A DNA stretch of 64,000 nucleotides from Brevundimonas sp. Its GTDB lineage: Bacteria; Pseudomonadota; Alphaproteobacteria; Caulobacterales; Caulobacteraceae. Where the stretch lies: contig QFQU01000005.1 in assembly GCA_003248965.1 (NCBI GenBank), positions 212,914 through 276,913 on the forward strand, read 5' to 3'. The translations under genes were made by a program, and so were the position numbers. Under the pieces are notes generated by a model. That model was not told the origin of the DNA. It was given only the letters and a program-made list of their open reading frames with translations, and did not search any database. Positions within the stretch are counted from its first letter, which is position 1. Each line of letters starts with the position of its first letter. Of the stretch, positions 51,448 to 59,613 are shown piece by piece.

Positions 51448-53454
51448 ATGCCGCAGGACCTTCCGCCCCCGACGCCGCGCCAGACCCTGCCCGAAATCGT
51501 GGTGACGGCCGCGCGGCTGCCGCCAGCGGCGGCCGACGCCGCCTTCTCCGTCGTGCGCCTCGACCCGCAGGTGCTGGAACGCTCCATGCGGCTTGACGAG
51601 GCGTTGCGCACCGTGCCGGCCGTGTCCCTGTTCCGGCGAACCTCCAGTTCTGCGGCCAATCCGACGACGCAGGGGTTGTCGCTCAGGGCCATAGCGCCGT
51701 CGGGCGCGGGCCGGGCGCTGGTCACGCTGGACGGCGTGCCCCTGAACGATCCCTTCGGCGGCTGGGTCATCTGGTCACAGGCGGCGCCGGAAAGCCTGGC
51801 GCGCGTCGATGTCGTGCGCGGGGCCGGGGCAGGCCCCTATGGCGCCGGGGCCCTGACCGGAACCGTCGCCCTCACCGAAAGGGACCGAGGCGGCGTGCTG
51901 GACGGTTCGGTGGCCCAGGACGGCGGCGCGCGGCTGGCCGGCTCGGCCTCGGCGCGGCTGGGATCGGTCGGCGTCACCGTCTCGGGCCTTCGTGAGGTCA
52001 GCGACGGCTATATCCCGGTGCGCGGGTCTTCCGCCGGGGCGGCCGATACGCTTCTGGACCTGGACAGCCGGGCCGCCGCGTTGCGCGTCGATGCGCCGCT
52101 GGGCGGGATCGAAGACGCGCGCCTGTCGCTGCGCGCCTCCGCCTGGGAAGAGGATCGCGGATCGGGTCTGGCCGGCGCTTGCGCCAACGCCAGCGGCCAC
52201 AGTCTCAGCGCCACGGCCGCGCGGGTGCCTGAAGCCGAAGGCTACGGCTGGCGGCTTCAGGCCTGGCGGATCGACAGCGATCTGGCCAACCGTTCGGTGT
52301 CGGTCGCAGCGGATCGATCGACCACCACCCCGGCCAACGATCAGTTCAAGACGCCCGCGACCGGATCGGGGGTGAATCTGGCCCTGCGTCGCCGGGTCGC
52401 CGACTGGGCTGGTGGGCGGCTGGAATGGGAGATCGGCGCCGACGCGCGCCTCAATCGCGGCCAGACGCACGAACGTTATTCCTACCTCGGCGGCGCCTTC
52501 ACCCGCGAACGGCGCGCGGGCGGAGAAACCTCCGTAGTCGGGGCCTATGTCGACGGCTCGTGGAATTCGGGCGGCTGGTTGGTGGCGGGCGGGGCTCGGC
52601 TGGATCGCTGGGCCAACGCCGACGGCTTTCGGGTGGAGCGGCTGCTCGCGGGCGGCGCGCCGACGGCCGACGTGGCGTTCCAGGATCGGTCGGGTCGGGT
52701 CTTCAGCGGCCGTCTCGCCGCCCGGCGGAGACTGGGCGAGACGCTGTCGGCGCGCGCGGCCGCCTATTCCGGTTTCCGGCCCGCGACCCTGAACGAACTC
52801 TATCGCCCGTTTCGCGTCGGCAATGATCAGACCACCGCCAATGCCGACCTGAAGCCCGAGAGACTGTCCGGCGTCGAAGTCGGTCTGGCGTCGGACCGAG
52901 AGAACGCCGCCTGGGGCGTCACCGTCTTCGGGAACCGCATCGACGACGCCATCGTCAATGTGACCCTGAGCGAAGGCGCATCGGGCGTCGTCCGCCAGCG
53001 CCAGAACGCCGGCGTGATCTCGGCCTGGGGCGTCGAACTGAACGGAACGGCGCGCTTGATGCCCGCTCTGTCGCTGAACGGCGCGCTGGCCTGGACCGAG
53101 GCGCAAATCGACGGCGGGAACGCCGCGCCGCAGCTGACGGGCCTGCGTCCGGCCCAGGCGCCGCGATGGGGCGCGACGGCGGGCCTGGATTGGCGCGCGA
53201 GCCAGCGACTGACTCTGATCGCGGCCGCCCGCTATGAGTCCGTCCGATTCGACGACGATCTGAACAGTCGCGTGCTGGAGGCCGCCCTTACCCTGGATGG
53301 GCGGGCGGAATGGGCCCTGAACGGTCGCACGGTCCTGTGGGCGGTGGCGGAAAACCTCTTCGACGCCGAGGTCCAGACCGCGCGCACCGCCGACGATGTC
53401 GTCGGCTATGGCCCGCCACGCCGGTTCGCCCTGGGTCTGCGTCTGAGCTATTAG
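51448..53454 (+). CDS. TonB-dependent receptor lacking a visible signal peptide
   Basis: A 668-residue receptor. A TonB-box-like LPEIVVTAARLP near the N-terminus is followed by a plug (LDEALRTVPAVSLFRRTSS, TLDGVPLNDPFGGWVIW, SLARVDVVRGAGAGPYGAGALTGTVAL) and a barrel ending LGLRLSY. From ATG 51448 the protein begins MPQDLPPPTPRQ, with no hydrophobic signal sequence; TTG 51412 adds 12 residues but no signal either. Either the true start or signal was lost or export is unusual. It follows piuC by 72 bases. Substrate unknown; iron chelate or cobalamin-type ligands are possible. Confidence 0.87.
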   Translation: MPQDLPPPTPRQTLPEIVVTAARLPPAAADAAFSVVRLDPQVLERSMRLDEALRTVPAVSLFRRTSSSAANPTTQGLSLRAIAPSGAGRALVTLDGVPLNDPFGGWVIWSQAAPESLARVDVVRGAGAGPYGAGALTGTVALTERDRGGVLDGSVAQDGGARLAGSASARLGSVGVTVSGLREVSDGYIPVRGSSAGAADTLLDLDSRAAALRVDAPLGGIEDARLSLRASAWEEDRGSGLAGACANASGHSLSATAARVPEAEGYGWRLQAWRIDSDLANRSVSVAADRSTTTPANDQFKTPATGSGVNLALRRRVADWAGGRLEWEIGADARLNRGQTHERYSYLGGAFTRERRAGGETSVVGAYVDGSWNSGGWLVAGGARLDRWANADGFRVERLLAGGAPTADVAFQDRSGRVFSGRLAARRRLGETLSARAAAYSGFRPATLNELYRPFRVGNDQTTANADLKPERLSGVEVGLASDRENAAWGVTVFGNRIDDAIVNVTLSEGASGVVRQRQNAGVISAWGVELNGTARLMPALSLNGALAWTEAQIDGGNAAPQLTGLRPAQAPRWGATAGLDWRASQRLTLIAAARYESVRFDDDLNSRVLEAALTLDGRAEWALNGRTVLWAVAENLFDAEVQTARTADDVVGYGPPRRFALGLRLSY

Positions 53455-53470
53455 GCGCGACGTCCCCGCT

Positions 53471-53489
53471 ATTGAAAACCGTTCGCAAT
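53471..53489 (+). promoter_or_regulatory. Fur-like palindrome upstream of the PepSY operon
   Basis: ATTGAAAACCGTTCGCAAT has dyad form ATTG-N2-AAC-N-GTT-N2-CAAT and lies 17 bases before the PepSY GTG start. Outer ATTG/CAAT and inner AAC/GTT match the TTGANAATNATTNTCAA style of Fur boxes with A-to-C/G changes. Confidence 0.45.
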
Positions 53490-53506
53490 GGTGGCACAGC
53501 CACCGC

Positions 53507-54211
53507 GTGACCGAACTCGCCGCACAACGCCAGCCCGATCCGGCGACGCCGCCCACCGGCGCCGAAGCGCCTGCGGTCGTTCGCAAGCCCAAGGCGAACC
53601 TGAACGGCGCGCGGTCCTTCTGGCTGAAGCAACTGCACAGCTGGCACTGGATTTCGGCGGCGGTCAGTCTGGTCGGCATGATCCTGTTCGCCGTCACCGG
53701 CATCACCCTGAACCACGCGGCCTCCATCCCCGGCAAACCGGTCACGGTCGAACAGACCCGGACCTTGCCAGCCCCGCTGCTGCAGCGGCTGAAGACCTTT
53801 CCCGAGGAGACGACCCAGCCGGTTCCCGACGCCGTGGCGCGCTGGGCGTCCGAGGCGTTCAAGGTCGAGATCGCGGGCAAGCCGACCGAGACCACGCCGG
53901 AAGAGGTCTATGTCGCCCTGGCCATGCCCGGCGGCGACGGCTGGATCACCATCGACCGTTCGACGGGCGAGACGTTGCACGAGAAGACCACGCGCGGCTG
54001 GATCGCCTACCTCAACGACCTGCACAAGGGCCGCAACGCGGGTGTAGTCTGGTTCTGGTTCATCGACGTGTTCGCGGCGGCCTGCGTCATCTTCGCCGTC
54101 ACGGGTCTGGGTCTGATGGTCCTGCACGCCAAGGGCCGCCCCTCCACCTGGCCGCTGGCGGCGCTGGGCCTGCTGATCCCCGTCGTCATCGCCCTGATCT
54201 TCATCCATTGA
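53507..54211 (+). CDS. PepSY-associated transmembrane protein
   Basis: A 234-residue inner-membrane protein. TM1 is at about 43-68 (HSWHWISAAVSLVGMILFAVTGITLNH), then a periplasmic PepSY-like domain (about 75-170, GWITIDRSTGETL), TM2 at about 178-205 and TM3 at about 214-233. Histidines at the ends of TM1 (HSWHW, NHAAS) and in DLHKGRN are candidate heme ligands, as in PepSY-TM ferric reductases. GTG start. First gene of a five-gene operon behind a Fur-like palindrome. Role: electron transfer across the membrane, by inference. Confidence 0.88.
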   Translation: MTELAAQRQPDPATPPTGAEAPAVVRKPKANLNGARSFWLKQLHSWHWISAAVSLVGMILFAVTGITLNHAASIPGKPVTVEQTRTLPAPLLQRLKTFPEETTQPVPDAVARWASEAFKVEIAGKPTETTPEEVYVALAMPGGDGWITIDRSTGETLHEKTTRGWIAYLNDLHKGRNAGVVWFWFIDVFAAACVIFAVTGLGLMVLHAKGRPSTWPLAALGLLIPVVIALIFIH

Positions 54212-54222
54212 CGAGTTTTCCG

Positions 54223-54735
54223 ATGCGCCTTCTCCCCGTCGTCATCACCACGGTCGGTCTCGCTGCGGCGGCCGCGCCCGCCATGGCCGCCGATCTGACC
54301 GTGTCGGTCGAGATTCCCCGGCTGAACACCGCCTCCTATCACCGCCCCTATGTCGCCGTGTGGATCGAGAAGCCGGATCAGTCGACCGAGCGGACCTTGG
54401 CCGTCTGGTATCAGCAGACCCGCAACAACGAGGGCGACGGCAAGGACTGGCTGAAGGACCTGCGCACCTGGTGGCGCAAGGGCGGCCGGGCCATGGCCCT
54501 GCCGGCCGACGGGGTGTCGGGCGCCACCCGCGCGCCGGGTCGCCAGACCATCACCGTGCCCGCCGCACGTTTAGCCGGCCTGCAGCCGGGCCAGTACAAC
54601 ATCGTCGTCGAGGCGGCGCGCGAACTGGGCGGCCGCGAGGTCGTGCGCGTGCCCTTCCGCTGGGGTGCAGCCAACACCGGGGCCGGAACCGGCGCATCTG
54701 AACTGGGCGTCGTGCGCGTCGCCGTCTCTCGCTGA
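54223..54735 (+). CDS. DUF2271 periplasmic protein with FMN-attachment motif
   Basis: A 170-residue exported protein with a signal peptide (about 1-22, ending AMA) and a DUF2271 domain (VSVEIPRLNTASYHRPYVAVWIEKP and LAVWYQQTRNNEGDGKDWLKDLRTWWRKGG). Residues 96-102, DGVSGAT, match the ApbE flavinylation motif DGXS/TGAT, making Thr102 a candidate for covalent FMN. An apbE gene is two genes downstream. It is predicted to be the periplasmic electron-carrying subunit between the PepSY protein and a ferric substrate. Confidence 0.88.
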   Translation: MRLLPVVITTVGLAAAAAPAMAADLTVSVEIPRLNTASYHRPYVAVWIEKPDQSTERTLAVWYQQTRNNEGDGKDWLKDLRTWWRKGGRAMALPADGVSGATRAPGRQTITVPAARLAGLQPGQYNIVVEAARELGGREVVRVPFRWGAANTGAGTGASELGVVRVAVSR

Positions 54736-54746
54736 GGATCAAGACC

Positions 54747-55547
54747 ATGAAGAAGACGATCGCCCTTCTGACGCTCGCCGCCGCCCTGGCGGCGCCGATG
54801 GCCGCCCAGGCGCACCGCGCCTGGCTGGCGCCGACCGCCACCACCCTGTCGGGAAACGACGCCTGGGTCGGTTTCGACGCAGGTATGTCGAACCAGGTCT
54901 TCAATCCCGATCACGCAGCCATGCGGATGACGGGTCTGACCATCACCGCGCCAGACGGCTCGACCATCCAGCCCGAACACATGATGCAGGGCCAGTACCG
55001 CACGACCTTCGACGCCCATCTGACCCAGAACGGCACCTACAAGATCGCCAACGTCATGACCGGCGTCATGGCCAGCTACAAGCTGAACGGCGAGCAGAAG
55101 CGCTGGCGAGGCACGGCTGCGGAATACCCCTCGGGCCTGCCGCAGGGCGCGACCGATGTTCAGGCGACCCGCACAGCCAACCGCATCGAGACCTTCGTCA
55201 CCCTGAACAACCCGACCGACACGGTGTTCAAGCCGACGGGCGAGGGGCTGGAACTGGTCCCGACCACCCATCCGAACGATCTGGTCGCGGGCGAGGCGGC
55301 TACGTTCAAACTGCTGAACAACGGCCAGCCTGCCGCCAACCTGGACGTCACCGTTGCGCGGGGCGGCATCCGCTATCGCGACAATCCCGAGGAGATGACG
55401 GTCAAGACCGACGCTCAGGGCGCCTTCACCGTCACCTGGCCCGAGCCCGGCATGTACTGGCTGAATGCGGCGGTCCGCACCGAGGGCCAGGGCGAAACCC
55501 CGGGATCCAGCGCCAGCTATGTGGCGGCGGTCGAGGTCCTGCCCTAA
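54747..55547 (+). CDS. DUF4198 periplasmic protein
   Basis: A 266-residue exported protein. Signal peptide MKKTIALLTLAAALAAPMAAQA is followed by HRAWLAPTATTLSG, the mature N-terminal His typical of DUF4198/NikM-like and CopC-like metal-binding beta domains. An Ig-like second domain (about 165-260) ends the protein. It may bind a metal or metal chelate in the periplasm. It is 11 bases after the DUF2271 gene and 9 before apbE. Confidence 0.87.
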   Translation: MKKTIALLTLAAALAAPMAAQAHRAWLAPTATTLSGNDAWVGFDAGMSNQVFNPDHAAMRMTGLTITAPDGSTIQPEHMMQGQYRTTFDAHLTQNGTYKIANVMTGVMASYKLNGEQKRWRGTAAEYPSGLPQGATDVQATRTANRIETFVTLNNPTDTVFKPTGEGLELVPTTHPNDLVAGEAATFKLLNNGQPAANLDVTVARGGIRYRDNPEEMTVKTDAQGAFTVTWPEPGMYWLNAAVRTEGQGETPGSSASYVAAVEVLP

Positions 55548-55556
55548 GCCGGGGAC

Positions 55557-56663
55557 ATGACCGACACGCCTTCCTCGCGCGGTTCGCGCGCCGCCCCGCC
55601 CGTCGTCAATCTGGGCGATCCCCTGCCTCTGGCGGATCGCGCCGACAATCGGGTGCTGATCCCTGCCCTTGAGGGCGCGCCGCCGCGCCCGCCCAGCGAC
55701 GTGATCCGTGCGCTGGGCGGCCAGACCATGGGCACGAGCTGGAACGCGCGCGTGATCGCCCCGCCCGGCGTCGGCGAAGACGACATCCGCACGGCGATCC
55801 AGGCCGAACTGGATGCGGTCGTCGCCCTGTTCAGCCCGTGGGAGCCGACCAGCGAGGTCAGTCGCTTCAACACGGCCCCCGAAGGCGTCTGGGCCGTGTC
55901 TCAGCCCTTCTGGGATCTGCTGGACGCGACGATGGACCTGGGCGACGAGACGAACGGCGCGGTGGATCCGACCTTGGGCGCACTGGTCGATCTGTGGGGC
56001 TTCGGCCCGGCCGGACCGCGCTCGCCCCTTCTGCCCGTGCCGTCGGAACAAGAGATCGAGGCGGCGCTGGCCGTGTCGGGCTGGCGTCGCCTGCGCCTGA
56101 ACCGCGAGGCGCGCGCCGCCATGCAGATGGGCGGGATGAAGCTGGACTTCTCCGGCATCGCCAAGGGCCATGCGGTGGACCGCGTGTCCGACCGGCTGAC
56201 GGCGCTGGGCGCGACCTCGCACCTGATCGAGATCGGCGGGGAGTTGAAGGGGCGCGGCGTCAAGCCGGACGCCCAACCCTGGTGGGTTGAGATCGAGCGA
56301 GTCGAAGGGGCGGCCTTCCCCCGCACGGTGGCGGCCCTGTTCGACCTGGCCGTGGCGACCAGCGGCGACTATCGCCGCAGCTTCGAGCACGCCGGGCGTC
56401 GCTACGCCCACACGATCGACGGATCGACAGGCCGGCCGGTCGCAAACGCCCTGGCCTCGGTGACGGTGCTGCACTCGTCGGCCATGAAGGCCGACGCCTA
56501 CGCCACCGCCCTGATGGTCATGGGCGGGTTCGAAGGCCCCGACTACGCCGAGGCCTTGGGTTTGGCCGCCCACTTCGTCGAGCGGACGGATCGGGGCCTG
56601 GTCGAGCGGGTGACGCCGGCTTTCGCCGCCATGATGGACGATTCAGAGAGCGCCGCCGGTTGA
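55557..56663 (+). CDS. apbE: FAD:protein FMN transferase (ApbE)
   Basis: A 368-residue ApbE. It transfers FMN from FAD to a Thr/Ser of target proteins. Visible are GGQTMGTSWNARVI, FSPWEPTSEVSRFN, NGAVDPTLGALVDLWGFG, MKLDFSGIAKGHAVDRVSDRL, HTIDGSTGRPVAN and SSAMKADAYATALMVMG (metal site). No signal peptide or lipobox is visible, although its likely target in the operon is exported. It overlaps the reductase start (TTGA). Confidence 0.94.
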   Translation: MTDTPSSRGSRAAPPVVNLGDPLPLADRADNRVLIPALEGAPPRPPSDVIRALGGQTMGTSWNARVIAPPGVGEDDIRTAIQAELDAVVALFSPWEPTSEVSRFNTAPEGVWAVSQPFWDLLDATMDLGDETNGAVDPTLGALVDLWGFGPAGPRSPLLPVPSEQEIEAALAVSGWRRLRLNREARAAMQMGGMKLDFSGIAKGHAVDRVSDRLTALGATSHLIEIGGELKGRGVKPDAQPWWVEIERVEGAAFPRTVAALFDLAVATSGDYRRSFEHAGRRYAHTIDGSTGRPVANALASVTVLHSSAMKADAYATALMVMGGFEGPDYAEALGLAAHFVERTDRGLVERVTPAFAAMMDDSESAAG

Positions 56664-58033
56664 GCACGAACCCCGAACGCTGGCTCTGGGCCATGGTCGC
56701 GGTCGGGTTGTGGCTGGCCCTGATCGCGCTGGTGGTCTGGCGCGAACGCCGCGCGCGCTCGGCGGCGAAAGCGCGGTCTCAGGCTCTGGCCGGATCGGAC
56801 GCCGCGCCGGTTCTGGTCGCGTTCGCCAGCCAGACGGGCTTCGCCGAGGAACTGGCCTGGATGACGGCGCGCGCGCTCGCCGCTGATGGGGGCGTCGGCG
56901 GCGTCGGCGCGCGGGTTCTGTCCTTCGCCGACCTGGACCTGGCGGCGCTGAAGTCTGCGGATCGGGCCCTGCTGATCGTCTCCACGACGGGCGAGGGCGA
57001 TCCGCCTGACGCGGCCGCCCGTTTCGTGCGCCGAACCTTGGCGCAGTCCGCCGACCTGACGGGCCTGCGGTTCGGCCTTCTGGCGTTGGGCGACCGCAGC
57101 TACGACTATTTCTGCGGTTTCGGCCATGCGGTCGACGGCTGGTTGAGGCGCTCGGGCGCGGAACCGTTGTTCGATCTGGTCGAGGTGGACGACGGCGAGG
57201 CCGGCGCCATTCGCCACTGGCAGCATCAGCTGAACCAGATCACCGGCCAGGCCGCAGCCCCAGACTGGACGCCTCCGGCCTATGAGCCCTGGCGGCTGGT
57301 GGAACGCACCCTGATCAATCCGGGCAGCCCCGGCGGCGCGGCCTATCATCTGGCGTTCGAAGCCGTGGGCGCGGCGCCCGACTGGTCGGCGGGCGACATC
57401 GCCGAGATCGGTCTGCCCGAACGCGACGGACAGCGGCCCGGCGCGCGGGAATATTCGATCGCCTCCCTGCCGACGGACGGTCGCGTCGAGTTTCTGATCC
57501 GGCTGATGCAGGCGCCGGACGGGACGCCGGGCCTGGCCTCGGGCTGGTTGACGCAGGATCTGGCGGTCGGGGATGTGATCGACATGCGGCTGCGCGCCAA
57601 CCGCAGCTTCCACGGTCCCGATGACGCCGTGCCGATGATCCTGATCGGCAACGGTACGGGGATCGCCGGTCTGCGCGCCCATCTGAAGGCGCGGACGGGA
57701 GCGGGGGGCGCCTGGCTGCTGTTCGGCGAACGGACGCAGGCGCACGACAACTTCTTCGACGCCGGGCTTCAGGCCTGGCTGGCGTCAGGGGTGCTGAGCC
57801 GGCTGGATCGGTGTTTCTCGCGCGATGAAGGCGACGGCCGTTATGTGCAGGACCTAGTTGCGTCGGCGGTGGACGAGTTGCGCGACTGGGTCGGGCGCGG
57901 GGCTGCGATCTATGTCTGCGGCAGTCTGGAAGGCATGTCCCAGGGCGTGCATGCGGCGCTGGAAAGCGCGCTGGGTGCGGACGTGGTGCTGACCATGCTG
58001 GAAGATGGTCGCTATCGGCGGGATGTCTACTAA
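56660..58033 (+). CDS. membrane-anchored flavodoxin/NADPH flavoprotein reductase
   Basis: A 457-residue CysJ-like diflavin reductase. An N-terminal membrane helix (about 8-30) is followed by a flavodoxin-like FMN domain (LVAFASQTGFAEELAWMTA, LLIVSTTGEGDPPDAA, LALGDRSYDYFCGFG), then FAD- and NADPH-binding domains (REYSIASLP, LIGNGTGIAGLRAHLK, RYVQDLV, YVCGSLEGMSQGV, ending in RDVY). It would bring NADPH electrons to the PepSY protein. TTG start on the apbE stop; a later ATG (56690) would cut the anchor. Confidence 0.92.
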   Translation: MSTNPERWLWAMVAVGLWLALIALVVWRERRARSAAKARSQALAGSDAAPVLVAFASQTGFAEELAWMTARALAADGGVGGVGARVLSFADLDLAALKSADRALLIVSTTGEGDPPDAAARFVRRTLAQSADLTGLRFGLLALGDRSYDYFCGFGHAVDGWLRRSGAEPLFDLVEVDDGEAGAIRHWQHQLNQITGQAAAPDWTPPAYEPWRLVERTLINPGSPGGAAYHLAFEAVGAAPDWSAGDIAEIGLPERDGQRPGAREYSIASLPTDGRVEFLIRLMQAPDGTPGLASGWLTQDLAVGDVIDMRLRANRSFHGPDDAVPMILIGNGTGIAGLRAHLKARTGAGGAWLLFGERTQAHDNFFDAGLQAWLASGVLSRLDRCFSRDEGDGRYVQDLVASAVDELRDWVGRGAAIYVCGSLEGMSQGVHAALESALGADVVLTMLEDGRYRRDVY

Positions 58034-58037
58034 AACT

Positions 58038-58141
58038 CGTCACTCTAGGCCTTGTGCCTAGAATCCATACGCTCCGTAGATGAAGGTGAGACAAGGCCGT
58101 CACCGGGAGTATGGATACTCGCCACAAGGTCGAGGATGACG
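58038..58141. repeat. REP-like composite palindrome
   Basis: A nested set of inverted repeats: TCTAGGC-CTTGT-GCCTAGA (58044-58062), and ATCCATAC (58063-58070) paired with GTATGGAT (58109-58116), within outer CGTCA/TGACG ends. The right end CGAGGATGACG is identical to that of the his-operon repeat at 38032-38139. It fills almost the whole 117-base gap between the convergent reductase and Mpl-like genes and may act as a bidirectional terminator. Confidence 0.7.
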
Positions 58142-58150
58142 ATTTAGAGG

Positions 58151-59545
58151 TTAGGTAAGCCGCCCTAACAGTTCCGCCGCGAAGGTCGACAGGGTGTCGT
58201 CCCGCGCCCCCATGACGATGATCCGGTCGCCCGGCTTGGTGATCGCCACGATCCGGTCGCCGCAGTCGGCGCGCGTCGCCAGCGCCTCGGCCTGACGGCC
58301 GGCGGCGCGGACGCCCGAGGCGATGTCCTCGGACCCCACGCTGCGGTCGGTGGTGCCGCCGTAATAGACTGGCTCGGGCATCATCAGGACATCGTCCTCG
58401 CGCATCAGGCCGGCGAAGCCGTCGATGAACTCCGACTTCATCAGCTTCAGCGGCCCGAACCCATGCGGCTGAAACAGGATCAGCAGTCGCCCGTCGAAGG
58501 CGTGCAGGGTCTTCAGGGTGGCGGCGATCTTGTCGGGGTTATGGGCGAAGTCGTCGATGACGGTGATGTCTCGGGCGGTCCCCACCACCTCCATGCGGCG
58601 ACGGATGCCGGCGAAGCTTTCCAGCGCCCTGACCGCCTCGGCGGTCGGTACGCCCAGGGCCCGCGTCGCGCCCAGCGCCGCCAGGGCGTTGGCGACATTG
58701 TGGGCGCCCGGCACGCCCAGGGTCACGTCATGTTCGCTCCAGCCCTCGATCAGGCGAAACCGCATGCCGGTGGGCAGGGGCTGAAGATCATGGGCGGACA
58801 GGTCGGCCTTTTCCTCGCCCAGGCCGAAGGTGATCACCTTTCCGGCCGGCAAGGTCTGGGCCAGCGCCGCCGTCTCGGGATTGTCCAGGTTCAGCACCGC
58901 CGTCATCGCCCGGTTCGTGAAGCCGCCGAAAAGGTCGCGCAGTTCCTCCATGGATTTGTGATCCAGCGAGATGTTGGAGACCACGGCGACAGTGGGATCA
59001 TAGCGGGCGATGGAGCCGTCACTCTCGTCCACCTCGGCGACGAACAGGGCTGGACCGCCGACCACGGCGCTGGCGAAGGGATGGTCGGCGTCGGCGAAAT
59101 TCTTCATCACCGCCCCGTTCACCACCGTCGGGTCGCGGCCGGTCTGGCTCAGGATCCAGGCGATCATGCCGGTGATGGTGGACTTGCCGCTGGTGCCCGC
59201 AACGCCGACCGAGGTCGGGGCGGCGTTGAACAGTTCACTCAGCAGTTCGGGCCGGGTCTTGATCGTTGCGCCCACGCGCCGGGCCGCGCCGATGTCGGGC
59301 ACGGTGTCCTCCACGGCGCCCGTCGCCACCACGATCTGGTCGGCGCGGACGACGCCCGATCCATCCTGCGGATAGAGGGTCACGCCATGGGCGCGCAGCC
59401 AGTCGAACTTCTCGGGCGTGCGGCCCTGATCCAGCGCGCGGTCGGAGCCTTCGATGGCATAGCCCTGCGCCTGGACGATCAGCGCCAGGGGCAGCATGCC
59501 CGATCCGCCGATGCCGCAGAAGAAATAGGAGGCGTCTTGGTTCAT
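58151..59545 (-). CDS. mpl: Mpl/MurC-like Mur ligase (murein tripeptide recycling)
   Basis: A 464-residue Mur ligase. Order of motifs: FFCGIGGSGMLPLALI, IEGSDRALDQ, VAGTSGKSTITGMIAWIL (P-loop; usual GTHGKTT), VAEVDESDGS, NISLDHKSMEEL, GAHNVANALAALGA, GIRRRMEVVG, VIDDFAHNP. It lies between MurC and Mpl in sequence; Mpl ligates recycled L-Ala-D-Glu-mDAP to UDP-MurNAc. Divergent pairing with an LD-carboxypeptidase, which makes that tripeptide, favours Mpl. A MurC function cannot be excluded. Confidence 0.82.
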   Translation of the reverse strand: MNQDASYFFCGIGGSGMLPLALIVQAQGYAIEGSDRALDQGRTPEKFDWLRAHGVTLYPQDGSGVVRADQIVVATGAVEDTVPDIGAARRVGATIKTRPELLSELFNAAPTSVGVAGTSGKSTITGMIAWILSQTGRDPTVVNGAVMKNFADADHPFASAVVGGPALFVAEVDESDGSIARYDPTVAVVSNISLDHKSMEELRDLFGGFTNRAMTAVLNLDNPETAALAQTLPAGKVITFGLGEEKADLSAHDLQPLPTGMRFRLIEGWSEHDVTLGVPGAHNVANALAALGATRALGVPTAEAVRALESFAGIRRRMEVVGTARDITVIDDFAHNPDKIAATLKTLHAFDGRLLILFQPHGFGPLKLMKSEFIDGFAGLMREDDVLMMPEPVYYGGTTDRSVGSEDIASGVRAAGRQAEALATRADCGDRIVAITKPGDRIIVMGARDDTLSTFAAELLGRLT

Positions 59546-59613
59546 GCCCCCTTAGAACAGGGGATCGGGGCGATCCGCCAGTGGGGATCGCAAAATCGGC
59601 GAAGAAGGCGGTC

